Source of the DNA: Ectopseudomonas oleovorans
Lineage (GTDB): Bacteria > Pseudomonadota > Gammaproteobacteria > Pseudomonadales > Pseudomonadaceae
Length of the DNA stretch: 64,000 nt
Assembly: GCF_003052605.1 (NCBI RefSeq)
Contig: NZ_QASO01000130.1
Coordinates: forward strand, 1 to 64,000
Direction: 5' to 3'
Positions within the stretch are counted from its first letter, which is position 1; every line of letters starts with the position of its first letter. Below are positions 48,799 through 57,346 of the stretch, in pieces. Position numbers and translations under genes: made by a program. The notes under the pieces were generated by a model, which was not told the DNA's origin, made no database searches, and saw nothing but the letters and a program-made list of their open reading frames with translations.

Positions 48799-49860
48799 AT
48801 GTCCGTCAGCCTGCCGCCACGTGGCCGTGGCACCGCCAGCAATCCGCACAACCGCTATGCGCCGACCCGTTCGGAGCAGGAAGACGACGGCTGGTATCAG
48901 GACGAAACACCGCCAAGTCGCGCCACCGAAGTGCGCAAGGAGCAGGCGAAGACGGCGATCACCCGCAATAACTCACCGGACGTCGGCTTCGATCGTTCGG
49001 TGAACCCCTACCGTGGCTGCGAGCACGGCTGCATCTACTGCTTCGCCCGGCCGACTCACGCTTACTGGGACATGTCGCCGGGCATCGACTTCGAAACCCG
49101 CCTGATCGCCAAGACCAACCTGGCCGAACGCCTCGAAGAGCAGTTGCAGAAGCCTGGCTACGTGCCGCAACCAATCGCCCTGGGCATCAACACCGACGCC
49201 TACCAGCCCATCGAGCGCGAACAGCGCCTGACCCGCCAGGCCCTGGAAATCCTGCTGCGCTACAAGCACCCGTTGCACATCATCACCAAGGGCTCGCTGA
49301 TCCTGCGCGACCTGGATCTGCTCAGCGAGCTGGCCAGGCACAACCTGGTCAGCGTGGCCTTCAGCCTGACCACCCTGGATGACGAACTCAAACGTATCAT
49401 GGAGCCGCGCACTGCCGCCCCAGCGGCGCGCCTGCGTGCCATGCGCACGCTGCACGAAGCGGGTGTCCCGGTCAGCGCCATCTGCGCGCCGATGATTCAG
49501 CAGATCAACGACATGGAGCTGGAAGCACTCCTGGAAGCCGCCCGGGATGCCGGCGCCCGCTCGGCCGGTTACGTGCTGCTACGCCTGCCGTTGGAGATCG
49601 CCGGGTTGTTCGAGGAATGGCTACAGGTGCACTTTCCGGATCGCGCCGCCCACGTGATGAGCCTGATTCGCCAGAGCCGTGGCGGCAAGAATTACGACAG
49701 CCGCTTCGGTAGCCGCATGCGTGGCGAGGGCCTGTTCGCTGACCTGCTGGAGCAGCGTTTTCGCCTGGCGCGGCGCAGGCTCGGCCTGGATCAGCGAGGC
49801 AGCGTGGTGCTGGACTGTTCGCAGTTCTGCCCGCCGGGTGCGCAATTGAGCCTGCTCTGA
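48799..49860 (+). CDS. PA0069-family radical SAM protein
   Basis: A 353-residue radical SAM protein of the Rv2578c/SplB-like group. The Fe-S motif is GCEHGCIYC (CxxxCxxC) in NPYRGCEHGCIYCFARPTH. Further family features are ALGINTDAYQPIER, TKGSLILRDLDLL and the C-terminal DCSQFCPPG. An upstream LexA box puts it under SOS control, suggesting a role in DNA damage responses; its reaction is unknown. Start chosen at MSVSLPPRGRGT after a GGAG site. Confidence 0.92.
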   Translation: MSVSLPPRGRGTASNPHNRYAPTRSEQEDDGWYQDETPPSRATEVRKEQAKTAITRNNSPDVGFDRSVNPYRGCEHGCIYCFARPTHAYWDMSPGIDFETRLIAKTNLAERLEEQLQKPGYVPQPIALGINTDAYQPIEREQRLTRQALEILLRYKHPLHIITKGSLILRDLDLLSELARHNLVSVAFSLTTLDDELKRIMEPRTAAPAARLRAMRTLHEAGVPVSAICAPMIQQINDMELEALLEAARDAGARSAGYVLLRLPLEIAGLFEEWLQVHFPDRAAHVMSLIRQSRGGKNYDSRFGSRMRGEGLFADLLEQRFRLARRRLGLDQRGSVVLDCSQFCPPGAQLSLL

Positions 49861-49889
49861 CTTGGCGGCGCGCACCGGCCACCCTGGCG

Positions 49890-50192
49890 ATGGTCGGCAT
49901 GGACGCTGCCGCAGCTGGTGCAGCGCGAACACCCGCCCTCGATCCCAACGTACGCCTTGGCCCGACGCCGTATATCGCCCACTGGCGCGAGCGCGTCGGG
50001 ACCTTCGCCGGCTGCGCGCATCTGATCAAGGTCAGCGAAGAGGATCTGCAGCTGCTGTACCCCGAGCGCGACCTGCGGCAGGTCGCGGCAACAGGCGCCT
50101 GGGCGAATTACCCGAAACCGCCGGTTGTCGCTCAGCTCGCTGGAGGTGACACTTGGCGTGTGACTCGCACAGCGCAGCGACTGTCGTTCTAG
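49890..50192 (+). pseudogene. PfkB-type fructokinase remnant
   Basis: A 100-residue frame whose middle reads DPNVRLGPTPYIAHW, then VGTFAGCAHLIKVSEEDLQLLYPERD. This is the central part of PfkB sugar kinases (DPNxR, then KVSDEDLxxLYP). The N-terminal substrate region and the C-terminal GAGD catalytic motif are missing. It is a deletion remnant between the radical SAM and carbonic anhydrase genes. Confidence 0.75.
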
Positions 50193-50226
50193 CAGCGTAT
50201 TTTCAGACAACCCAGAGGTTCAGGGC

Positions 50227-50955
50227 ATGCCTTACAAACATCAGGTGATTCCGCTTCAGGCCCACGAGGGCAACGAAACCGCCGAGCAGGCGCTGCACAG
50301 CATCGTCGATGGCTTCAAGCGCTTTCGCAACGAGGTCTTCCCGCAGCAGGAAGAGCTGTTCAAGAAGCTCGCCACCGCCCAGAACCCACGCGCCATGTTC
50401 ATCACCTGCGCCGACTCGCGCGTGGTGCCGGAGCTGATCACCCAGAGCTCGCCCGGCGACCTGTTCGTCAACCGCAACGTCGGTAACGTGGTGCCGGCCT
50501 ACGGGCAGATGATGGGCGGCGTCTCCACCGCCATCGAGTACGCGGTGATGGCCCTGGGCGTGCAACACATCGTCATTTGCGGCCACTCCGACTGCGGCGC
50601 GATGAAAGCGGTGCTCAACCCGGCCTCGCTGGAAACCATGCCCACGGTGAAAGCCTGGCTGCGTCATGCCGAGGTCGCGCGCAGCGTGGTGGCAGAGAAC
50701 TGCAACTGCAGCGACGACAAGGAAGCCCTGGCCGTGCTGACCGAAGAGAACGTGGTGGCGCAGCTCAACCACCTCTGCACCCATCCGTCGGTGGCAGCCA
50801 AGCTGGCGCGCGGCCAACTGTTCATCCATGGCTGGGTGTATGACATCGAAACCAGCCAGATCAAGGCCTACGACGCCGAGCTGGGCAGCTTCCTGCCGCT
50901 CGATGGCGACAAAATTCCAATGGCAACGCCACGCGCGCGTTTTCCACAGAGCTGA
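50227..50955 (+). CDS. Beta-class carbonic anhydrase
   Basis: A 242-residue zinc enzyme interconverting CO2 and bicarbonate. The zinc ligands are in ITCADSRVVP (Cys, with the Asp-Arg dyad) and CGHSDCGAMKAVL (His and Cys). RNVGNVVP is also present. It corresponds to the psCA1-type enzyme of P. aeruginosa. It converges on an SbtA/SbtB-like bicarbonate transport pair, so these genes may form a CO2/bicarbonate supply module. Confidence 0.95.
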   Translation: MPYKHQVIPLQAHEGNETAEQALHSIVDGFKRFRNEVFPQQEELFKKLATAQNPRAMFITCADSRVVPELITQSSPGDLFVNRNVGNVVPAYGQMMGGVSTAIEYAVMALGVQHIVICGHSDCGAMKAVLNPASLETMPTVKAWLRHAEVARSVVAENCNCSDDKEALAVLTEENVVAQLNHLCTHPSVAAKLARGQLFIHGWVYDIETSQIKAYDAELGSFLPLDGDKIPMATPRARFPQS

Positions 50956-50966
50956 TACGCAGGCTC

Positions 50967-51022
50967 GCGGCTAAAGCCCCTCCCACAAAACGCACCGTGG
51001 ACGTGGGAGGGGCTTTAGCCGC
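50967..51022. repeat. 20-bp inverted repeat after the carbonic anhydrase gene
   Basis: Arms at 50967-50986 and 51003-51022 (GCGGCTAAAGCCCCTCCCAC and its complement) match the element at 35279-35334 almost exactly. It lies between convergent genes and probably ends transcription from both sides. Confidence 0.8.
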
Positions 51023-51076
51023 AATGCTCCTCCTGGAGCTCCATCGCCCAGGCGGCTCCCCCTTCCTTGGTGCGCC

Positions 51077-51379
51077 TTAGAACTTCTCTCCACGCAGCAC
51101 TTCCACCTGCGCCAGGTAGCAGACCATGGCGAAGTGATCGTAATAGCGCACCTGCAGATGCTCGGCGATGCGCTCCGCCAATTCGCGGTTGCAGATGATT
51201 TCCAGGCGGATGTTGCCTTCGGTGTCCCAGCCGGCGCTGCGCACACCGCGGTGTCCACGGCCACGCGCGTCGGAAATGGTCCAGCCGGGTGCGCCGAGCG
51301 CTTCCAGATCGGCCAGCAGGCGCTTCTCCAGCGCCGCCTCGCAGATCACGGTGAGCAGGGTGCGGCTATGTGCGTTCAT
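51077..51379 (-). CDS. SbtB-like PII-family protein
   Basis: A 100-residue small PII-like protein (LLTVICEAALEKRLLADLEALGAPGWTISDARGRGHRG, ending YYDHFAMVCYLAQVEVLR). The loop with GRGHRG corresponds to the T-loop region. It lies 1 bp after the SbtA-like transporter. SbtB binds adenylyl nucleotides, including cAMP, in cyanobacteria and gates SbtA; the same role is inferred here. Confidence 0.8.
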   Translation of the reverse strand: MNAHSRTLLTVICEAALEKRLLADLEALGAPGWTISDARGRGHRGVRSAGWDTEGNIRLEIICNRELAERIAEHLQVRYYDHFAMVCYLAQVEVLRGEKF

Positions 51380-51380
51380 C

Positions 51381-52322
51381 TCAGAACCCCCAGGCGATCA
51401 GTCGTTCGGCCAGCGTCAGGTACAGCGGTATGCCGATCAGGATATTGAATGGGAAGGTGATGCCCAGCGAGGCGGTCAGCGACAGCGACGGGTTGGCCTC
51501 GGGCAAGGCCAGGCGCATCGCCGCCGGCACGGCGATATAGGACGCCGAGGCCGCGAGCGTGGCCAGCATCGCCGTGCCGCCCAGGCTCAGGCCCATGAAG
51601 CGCGCCAGCAAGGCGCCGATCAGCGCACCGAACAGCGGCATCAGCAGGGCGAAGGCCGCCAGGCGTACACCGAACTGCTTCAGCGCACCGAGCTGGCCGG
51701 AGGCGATCAGGCCCATCTCCAGCAGGAAGAACGCCAGCACCGGCTTGAACATGCTGGTGTACAGCGGCTCCAGCGGCTTGATCGCCTCCTTGCCGGCGAT
51801 CGCGCCGATCACCAGGCCGCCGAGCAGCAGCATGATGCTCTTGCCGAGGAAGATCTCGCGGCCCAGCTCGCCCCAGTGGGTCTCACGCGAAATGCCCTTG
51901 GCCAGGACGATACCGACCAGGATCGCCGGAATCTCCAGGATGGCCACGAACAGCGGCATGTAGCTTTCGAACTCGACGCCCTTGGCCAACATGTAGGCCA
52001 CCGCCACGGCGAAGGTACCGGCGCTGACCGAACCATAATGCGCCGCCACCGCCGCGGCATTGACGCGGTCGAAGCGCAGGCCGCGCAGCAGGATGAACGC
52101 CAGGATCGGCAGCAGCACGCCGAGCGCCAGTACCAGCGCCGACTGACCGAGCAGCTGCAGGCTGGCCTGCTGAGCCAGCTCCACCCCGCCGTGCAGCCCG
52201 ATGGCCAGCAGGAGGATGATCGACAGCGTCTCGTACAGCGCCGCCGGCAGCTTCAGCTCGCTCTTGAGCAGGCCGGCGACCAGGCCGAAGACGAAAAACA
52301 GCACCACCGGATCCAGACCCAC
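51381..52322 (-). CDS. SbtA-like sodium-dependent bicarbonate transporter
   Basis: A 313-residue membrane protein with about ten helices. It has the SbtA family features FFVFGLVAGLLKSELKLP, LLLAIGLHGGVELAQ, AHYGSVSAGTFAVAVAYM and FPFNILIGIPLYLTLAERL. It would import bicarbonate with sodium. The downstream PII-like gene and the facing carbonic anhydrase gene support this. No upstream partner is visible; the 588-bp region to its left on the minus strand is non-coding. Confidence 0.85.
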   Translation of the reverse strand: MGLDPVVLFFVFGLVAGLLKSELKLPAALYETLSIILLLAIGLHGGVELAQQASLQLLGQSALVLALGVLLPILAFILLRGLRFDRVNAAAVAAHYGSVSAGTFAVAVAYMLAKGVEFESYMPLFVAILEIPAILVGIVLAKGISRETHWGELGREIFLGKSIMLLLGGLVIGAIAGKEAIKPLEPLYTSMFKPVLAFFLLEMGLIASGQLGALKQFGVRLAAFALLMPLFGALIGALLARFMGLSLGGTAMLATLAASASYIAVPAAMRLALPEANPSLSLTASLGITFPFNILIGIPLYLTLAERLIAWGF

Positions 52323-52346
52323 TTCAGTTCACCTCCCCTGCGTCTC

Positions 52347-52407
52347 AGGGTGCGCCGTGCGCACCTGTCACTGTTCACCAAGCGCCCCGGTGCGCACGGC
52401 GCACCCT
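52347..52407. repeat. Inverted repeat with 19-bp arms (GGGTGCGCCGTGCGCACC type)
   Basis: Arms 52347-52365 and 52389-52407 are exact complements around a 23-nt loop. The core word GGGTGCGCC is shared with the hairpin at 26281-26309. Confidence 0.7.
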
Positions 52408-52680
52408 ACCCGGACGGCTACCCAACCAAAGGAAAGGGCCATGCCCCGGCACAAGGCGGTGCTGATCGCCCTGTTTTGCCTCGCCACGAAGGCGAAGCGC
52501 CGGGGCATGACCGGAAAGCTTAGCCGGCACGCCAGGCTTGGCCCCCGCGCTGGCGAGTCGCAAAGACGCCGTTAGCGTTTTGCACGAGGCCACCGAAGGG
52601 GGTGAAGCACATGGATGTGCCGTGCAAAAAAAGGAGCCTTGCGGCTAATGCCAGTCAGTTAAGCCGTTGCACTCGATCTT

Positions 52681-52742
52681 TGTAGGAGCCGGCTTGCCGG
52701 CGATCCGCCATAAAAAGCATCGCCAGCAAGCTGGCTCCTACG
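52681..52742. repeat. GTAGGAGC-type inverted repeat
   Basis: TGTAGGAGCCGGCTTGCCGG at one end pairs imperfectly with CCAGCAAGCTGGCTCCTACG at the other. It belongs to the same family as the elements at 28291 and 58610. Confidence 0.7.
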
Positions 52743-52843
52743 AAAAGCGCCCCCCTCTACTGCAAGTAGGAGGGGGTGGTGACGAACTTATCTGATCAGC
52801 ATTAGCCTTGCGGCCCCCGGGACAAACCTGCGCCCTGGCGCTG

Positions 52844-52903
52844 AATAAAAAAGGAGCCCGGGTTACGCCCCGTCAAACTTGCCCATCCAACAGGCCGGGC
52901 TCC
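52844..52903 (-). terminator. Terminator of the pycA-pycB operon
   Basis: On the minus strand GGAGCCCGG and CCGGGCTCC pair across about 34 nt and are followed by TTTTTTATT. It begins about 10 bp beyond the pycB stop. Confidence 0.75.
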
Positions 52904-52910
52904 ATAGAGG

Positions 52911-54722
52911 TTAACCTTCGATTTCCACCAGTACTTCGCCCGGATTGACGCGGTCGCCCTTGGCCACGTGAACGGCCTTGACGGTACCGGCAATCGGCGC
53001 CTGCACTTCGGTTTCCATCTTCATCGCTTCGGTGATCAGCACCGCCTGACCAGCCTTGACCGTGTCACCTTCCTTGACCAGCACATCGACGATGTTGCCC
53101 GGCATGGTGGTGGACACGTCGCCCGGTGCACCGGCCTGCTTGCGCTTGCCAGCGGCGCCTGCGACATATTCATTGAGCGCCTCGAACACCACTTCTTCCG
53201 GCATGCCGTCGATGGACAGGTAGAAGTGGCGCTTGCCGTCGCCCTTGACGCCGACACCGGTGATGTCCACGCGGTAGCTTTCGCCGTGCACGTCGACCAC
53301 GAACTCGGTCGGCACGCCTTCACCGCCGACTGGCGCGGCCTTGCCCTGACCGTTCGGCATGGGCAGCAGCTCTTCCGGCTTGAGGGTGCCGGCCGCGCGC
53401 TCTTCGAGGAACTTGCGCCCGATATCGGGGAACATGGCGAAGGTCAGCACGTCCTCTTCGGACTTGGCCAGGCTGCCGATCTCTTCACGCAGGCGCGCCA
53501 GCTCGGGCTTGAGCAGGTCGGCCGGGCGCACGTCGATCACTTCTTCGCTGCCGATGGCCTGCTTGCGCAGTTGCTCGTCGACCTTGCCCGGCGCCTTGCC
53601 GTAGCGACCTTGCAGGTACAGCTTCACCTCGTTGGTGATGGTCTTGTAGCGCTCGCCGGCCAGCACGTTGAAGAACGCCTGAGTGCCGACGATCTGCGAA
53701 GTCGGGGTCACCAGCGGCGGGAAGCCGAGGTCGGCACGCACGCGCGGAATCTCTTCCAGCACTTCGTTCATGCGGTTCAGCGCGCCCTGCTCCTTGAGCT
53801 GGTTGGCCAGGTTGGAAATCATCCCGCCCGGCACCTGGTTGACCTGCACGCGGGTATCCACGCCGGTGAACTCGCTCTCGAACTGGTGATACTTCTTGCG
53901 CACGGCGTGGAAGTACATGCCGATTTCCTGGATCAGCGCAAGGTCGAGGCCGGTGTCGAACTCGCTGCCCTTGAGCGCAGCGACCATCGACTCGGTACCC
54001 GGATGGCTGGTGCCCCAGGCCAGGCTGGAGATGGCGGTGTCGATGTGATCGGCGCCGGCTTCGATGGCCTTGAGCTGGCACATCGAGCCGAGACCAGCCG
54101 TGTCGTGGCTGTGGATGAATACTGGCAGGTCGACTTCGCTCTTCAGTGCCTTGACCAGCGCGAAGGTGGCGTAAGGCGTGAGCAGACCGGCCATGTCCTT
54201 GATCGCGATGGAGTCGATACCCATCGCCTGCATGGCCTTGGCCTGGGCAACGAAGGCCTCGGTGGTGTGCACCGGGCTGGTGGTGTAGGCGATGGTGCCC
54301 TGGGCGTGCTTGCCGGCAGCCTTCACTGCCTCGATGGCCACGCGCAGGTTACGCACGTCGTTCATCGCGTCGAAGATGCGGAACACGTCGATGCCGTTGA
54401 CCGCGGCCTTGGCCACGAACGCCTTGACCACGTCATCGCTGTAGTGGCGGTAGCCGAGCAGGTTCTGCCCGCGCAGGAGCATCTGCAGGCGGGTGTTGGG
54501 CAGCGCGGCCTTGAGCTGGCGCAGGCGCTCCCAGGGGTCTTCCTTGAGAAAGCGCACGCACGCGTCGAAGGTGGCGCCACCCCAGACTTCCAGCGACCAG
54601 TAGCCGACGCGGTCGAGCTTGTCGCAGATCGGCAGCATGTCCTCGGTGCGCATGCGGGTGGCCAGCAGCGACTGGTGGGCATCGCGCAGGACGGTATCGG
54701 TAACGGTGATCTTCTTGCTCAT
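52911..54722 (-). CDS. pycB: Pyruvate carboxylase subunit B / oxaloacetate decarboxylase alpha-type
   Basis: A 603-residue carboxyltransferase plus biotin carrier subunit. The N-terminal carboxyltransferase barrel has TVLRDAHQSLLATRM, KDMAGLLTPY and FIHSHDTAGLGS. The C-terminal biotinyl domain has the lysine in VLITEAMKMETEVQAP (biotinylated Lys of EAMKM). With the biotin carboxylase just upstream, it forms the two-subunit pyruvate carboxylase of Pseudomonas, which makes oxaloacetate. No beta/gamma sodium-pump subunits are nearby, which argues against a membrane decarboxylase. Confidence 0.9.
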   Translation of the reverse strand: MSKKITVTDTVLRDAHQSLLATRMRTEDMLPICDKLDRVGYWSLEVWGGATFDACVRFLKEDPWERLRQLKAALPNTRLQMLLRGQNLLGYRHYSDDVVKAFVAKAAVNGIDVFRIFDAMNDVRNLRVAIEAVKAAGKHAQGTIAYTTSPVHTTEAFVAQAKAMQAMGIDSIAIKDMAGLLTPYATFALVKALKSEVDLPVFIHSHDTAGLGSMCQLKAIEAGADHIDTAISSLAWGTSHPGTESMVAALKGSEFDTGLDLALIQEIGMYFHAVRKKYHQFESEFTGVDTRVQVNQVPGGMISNLANQLKEQGALNRMNEVLEEIPRVRADLGFPPLVTPTSQIVGTQAFFNVLAGERYKTITNEVKLYLQGRYGKAPGKVDEQLRKQAIGSEEVIDVRPADLLKPELARLREEIGSLAKSEEDVLTFAMFPDIGRKFLEERAAGTLKPEELLPMPNGQGKAAPVGGEGVPTEFVVDVHGESYRVDITGVGVKGDGKRHFYLSIDGMPEEVVFEALNEYVAGAAGKRKQAGAPGDVSTTMPGNIVDVLVKEGDTVKAGQAVLITEAMKMETEVQAPIAGTVKAVHVAKGDRVNPGEVLVEIEG

Positions 54723-54730
54723 GATGTCCC

Positions 54731-56146
54731 CTACAGGCCCGCGTGGGCAGCGATGGCGGTGGCGATGGCGATGGCCAGGTGCGACGGGTTGCGCTTGATC
54801 GAGTATTGGGTCAGTTCCGGGTGGCTTTCGACGAAGCTGGTATTGAACTGGCCGCTACGGAATTCCGGATTACGCAGGATTTCCTGGTAGTAGGGCGCGG
54901 TGGTGCGCACGCCCTGCACGCGCATGTCGTCCAGCGCACGCAGGCCGCGGTCCATCGCCTCTTCCCAGGTCAGCGCCCAGACGATCAGCTTCAGGCACAT
55001 CGAGTCGTAATAGGGTGGAATGGTGTAGCCGGTGTAGATCGCCGTGTCGGTGCGCACGCCGGGCCCGCCGGGCGCGTAGTAACGGGTGATCTTGCCGAAC
55101 GAGGGCAGGAAGTTGTTCTTCGGGTCCTCGGCGTTGATACGGAATTGCAGGGCATAACCGCGGTGGATGATGTCTTCCTGCTTGACCGACAGCGGCAGAC
55201 CGCTGGCGATGCGGATCTGCTCACGAACGATGTCGATGCCGGTGATTTCCTCGGTGATGGTGTGCTCCACCTGCACCCGGGTGTTCATCTCCATGAAGTA
55301 CACCTCGCCTTCGGCGAGCAGGAACTCCACGGTACCGGCGTTCTCGTAGCCCACGGCCTGCGCCGCACGCACGGCAAGGTCACCGATATAGGCGCGCTGC
55401 TCGGGGGTGAGCTGCGGGCTGGGGGCGATCTCGATGAGTTTCTGGTTGCGGCGCTGGATCGAACAGTCGCGCTCGTACAGGTGCACGGTATTACCGAAGC
55501 TGTCGGCAAGAATCTGCGCCTCGATATGCTTGGGATTGACGATGCACTTTTCCAGGAAGACTTCCGCGCTGCCGAAGGCCTTGGTCGCCTCGGAGATCAC
55601 GCGCGGGTAGGCCTGCTCCAGTTCCTCGCGGCTGTTGCAACGGCGAATGCCGCGACCGCCGCCACCGGAGGTGGCCTTGAGCATCACCGGGTAACCGATG
55701 CGCTCGGCCTCGCGCAGGGCCTCGGCCAGGTCGGCGACGTTGCCTTCAGTACCGGGGGTGACCGGCACACCGGCCTTGATCATGCTGCGACGCGCTTCGG
55801 TCTTGTCGCCCATGCGACGGATGACTTCTTCGCTCGGCCCTATGAATTTGATCCCACGTTCGGCGCAGATCTCTGCAAGTTCGGCGTTCTCGGACAGAAA
55901 GCCATAGCCGGGGTGCAGCGCATCGCAACCGGTTTCCACGGCCAGATTGACCAGCTTGCGCGGGTTCAAATAGCCGGCCAGCGGGTCTTCACCAATGCTG
56001 TGCGCTTCGTCGGCACGCTTGACGTGCAACGCATGGCGATCCGCGTCGGAGTAGATCGCCACCGAGCGGATGCCCATCTCGGCGCAGGCCCGCACGATGC
56101 GGACGGCAATCTCACCACGGTTGGCGATCAGTATTTTTCTTATCAC
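54731..56146 (-). CDS. pycA: Pyruvate carboxylase subunit A (biotin carboxylase)
   Basis: A 471-residue biotin carboxylase that carboxylates the biotin of the partner subunit using ATP and bicarbonate. It starts IRKILIANRGEIAVRIVRACAEMG. The ATP-grasp glycine loop is KATSGGGGRGIR, and catalytic residues lie in EMNTRVQVEHTITEEITGIDIV. The GTG at 56146 (GAGGAT upstream) is the normal start; the frame is open to 56185. pycB follows after 8 bp. Confidence 0.92.
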   Translation of the reverse strand: MIRKILIANRGEIAVRIVRACAEMGIRSVAIYSDADRHALHVKRADEAHSIGEDPLAGYLNPRKLVNLAVETGCDALHPGYGFLSENAELAEICAERGIKFIGPSEEVIRRMGDKTEARRSMIKAGVPVTPGTEGNVADLAEALREAERIGYPVMLKATSGGGGRGIRRCNSREELEQAYPRVISEATKAFGSAEVFLEKCIVNPKHIEAQILADSFGNTVHLYERDCSIQRRNQKLIEIAPSPQLTPEQRAYIGDLAVRAAQAVGYENAGTVEFLLAEGEVYFMEMNTRVQVEHTITEEITGIDIVREQIRIASGLPLSVKQEDIIHRGYALQFRINAEDPKNNFLPSFGKITRYYAPGGPGVRTDTAIYTGYTIPPYYDSMCLKLIVWALTWEEAMDRGLRALDDMRVQGVRTTAPYYQEILRNPEFRSGQFNTSFVESHPELTQYSIKRNPSHLAIAIATAIAAHAGL

Positions 56147-56300
56147 GATCCAATCCTCAGCGCAGAGCTGCAAGGGCCGCTGCAACAGTTGGTTGCAAAC
56201 GTGGTGAAACCCTATCCGGCTATACGAATTAACAAAAATGAATAATTATTTGATCGTGCATAAGTAATTACTTATGAATTGACCGAACGAGGACAAAACC

Positions 56301-57275
56301 GTGCGTAAAACCCTGCTGCGCATGACCTTGCGCCAACTCCAGGTATTCCGTGCCGTGTGCGAGCACGGCTCCTACAGCCGCGCGGCCGAGGACATGTCAC
56401 TGACGCAACCGGCCGTGAGCCTGCAGATTCGTCAGTTGGAGGAGCTAGTCGGTCAGCCCTTGTTCGATTATGTCGGCAAGAAGCTTTACCTGACCGAGGC
56501 AGCCGAGGCACTCAAACGGGCCAGCAGCGATATTTTCGGCCGCCTGGAAAGCCTGGACATGCAGTTGTCGGACTTGCAGGGCTCGCTCCAGGGGCAACTC
56601 AATCTGTGCGTGGAGTCCAGCGCAAAATATTTCATCCCTCACCTGTTCGCCGATTTTCGCCGCCATTACCCGGAAGTTATCCTCAACCTTACCGTGGTCA
56701 ACCACGCCTTGGTGGTCCGCCGCCTGACCCAGAGCCGCGACGACCTGATGATCATGAGCCAGGTGCCGCAGGATCTGGCGTTGGACTTCATGCCCTTCCT
56801 CAACAACCCGATCATCGCCGCGGCGCCGCCGGATCACCCCTTGTGCGAGGCGGACAGCCTGCAGTTGCAGGACCTCACCGCCTATCCCCTGCTGATTCGC
56901 GAAAGCGGCTCAGGCACTCGTCGCGCCTGCGAAGAGTACTGCCACCAGAAACGTGCACACTTCCCCAACACCCTGGAGATCGGCTCGCTGGAGTCGCAGC
57001 GCGAGGCGGTGCTCGCCGGCCTCGGCATTGCCCTGCTCCCACGCCATGCCGTGCGTCTGGAGCTGCAACACGGCCTGCTGCGCGAGCTGCCGGTGGTAGA
57101 GCTGCCCTTACAGCGCAGTTGGTGCGTGGTGAATATCCGCGGTCGGCGCCTGTCCCCGGTAGCGCAGGCCTTCGTCGACTTCATCCGCACCGAGCGCGCG
57201 CAGATCGTCAAACTGGCCGAGCGCTTCCAGCCCAGCCACACAGGATCGGGCAAGAATCTCGCAGGATCGGCCTAA
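56301..57275 (+). CDS. pycR: LysR-family regulator, probable PycR
   Basis: A 324-residue LysR-type regulator. The HTH covers about residues 8-67 (MTLRQLQVFRAVCEHGSYSRAAEDMSLTQPAVSLQIRQLE), followed by a CysB-like effector domain. It is divergent from pycA, as PycR is in P. aeruginosa, where it is linked to pyruvate carboxylase, lipid metabolism and virulence. The GTG start at 56301 adds seven residues before the first in-frame ATG at 56322, which is an alternative start. Confidence 0.82.
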   Translation: MRKTLLRMTLRQLQVFRAVCEHGSYSRAAEDMSLTQPAVSLQIRQLEELVGQPLFDYVGKKLYLTEAAEALKRASSDIFGRLESLDMQLSDLQGSLQGQLNLCVESSAKYFIPHLFADFRRHYPEVILNLTVVNHALVVRRLTQSRDDLMIMSQVPQDLALDFMPFLNNPIIAAAPPDHPLCEADSLQLQDLTAYPLLIRESGSGTRRACEEYCHQKRAHFPNTLEIGSLESQREAVLAGLGIALLPRHAVRLELQHGLLRELPVVELPLQRSWCVVNIRGRRLSPVAQAFVDFIRTERAQIVKLAERFQPSHTGSGKNLAGSA

Positions 57276-57346
57276 CCCTTCTTAACTGATATACGGGACA
57301 TTGGCATCCTGGGATCGCTCCACCAAAACCTGCCTGGGAGAAACCT

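Larger units (their letters stand above)
52323..52910. other. 588-bp non-coding region rich in inverted repeats
   Basis: No convincing gene. It contains an inverted repeat with 19-bp arms (52347-52365 and 52389-52407), a weaker ATGCCCCGGC / GCCGGGGCAT pair (52441-52450 and 52499-52508), a GTAGGAGC-type element (52681-52742) and the terminator of the pyruvate carboxylase operon near its right end. A short frame starting at 52441 (MPRHKAVLIALFCLATKAKR) is probably fortuitous. Confidence 0.55.

Noticed and set aside
51168-52523. A 451-residue + strand frame opposite the SbtA-like gene
   Set aside because: Gln/His/Arg-rich shadow with no hydrophobic or domain pattern.
52441-52575. Short frame starting MPRHKAVLIALFCLATKAKR
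   Set aside because: It lies over an inverted repeat in an intergenic region and has no family or ribosome-site support.
52968-56245. Two long + strand frames opposite pycB and pycA
   Set aside because: Antisense shadows; the minus strand carries the biotin and ATP-grasp motifs.
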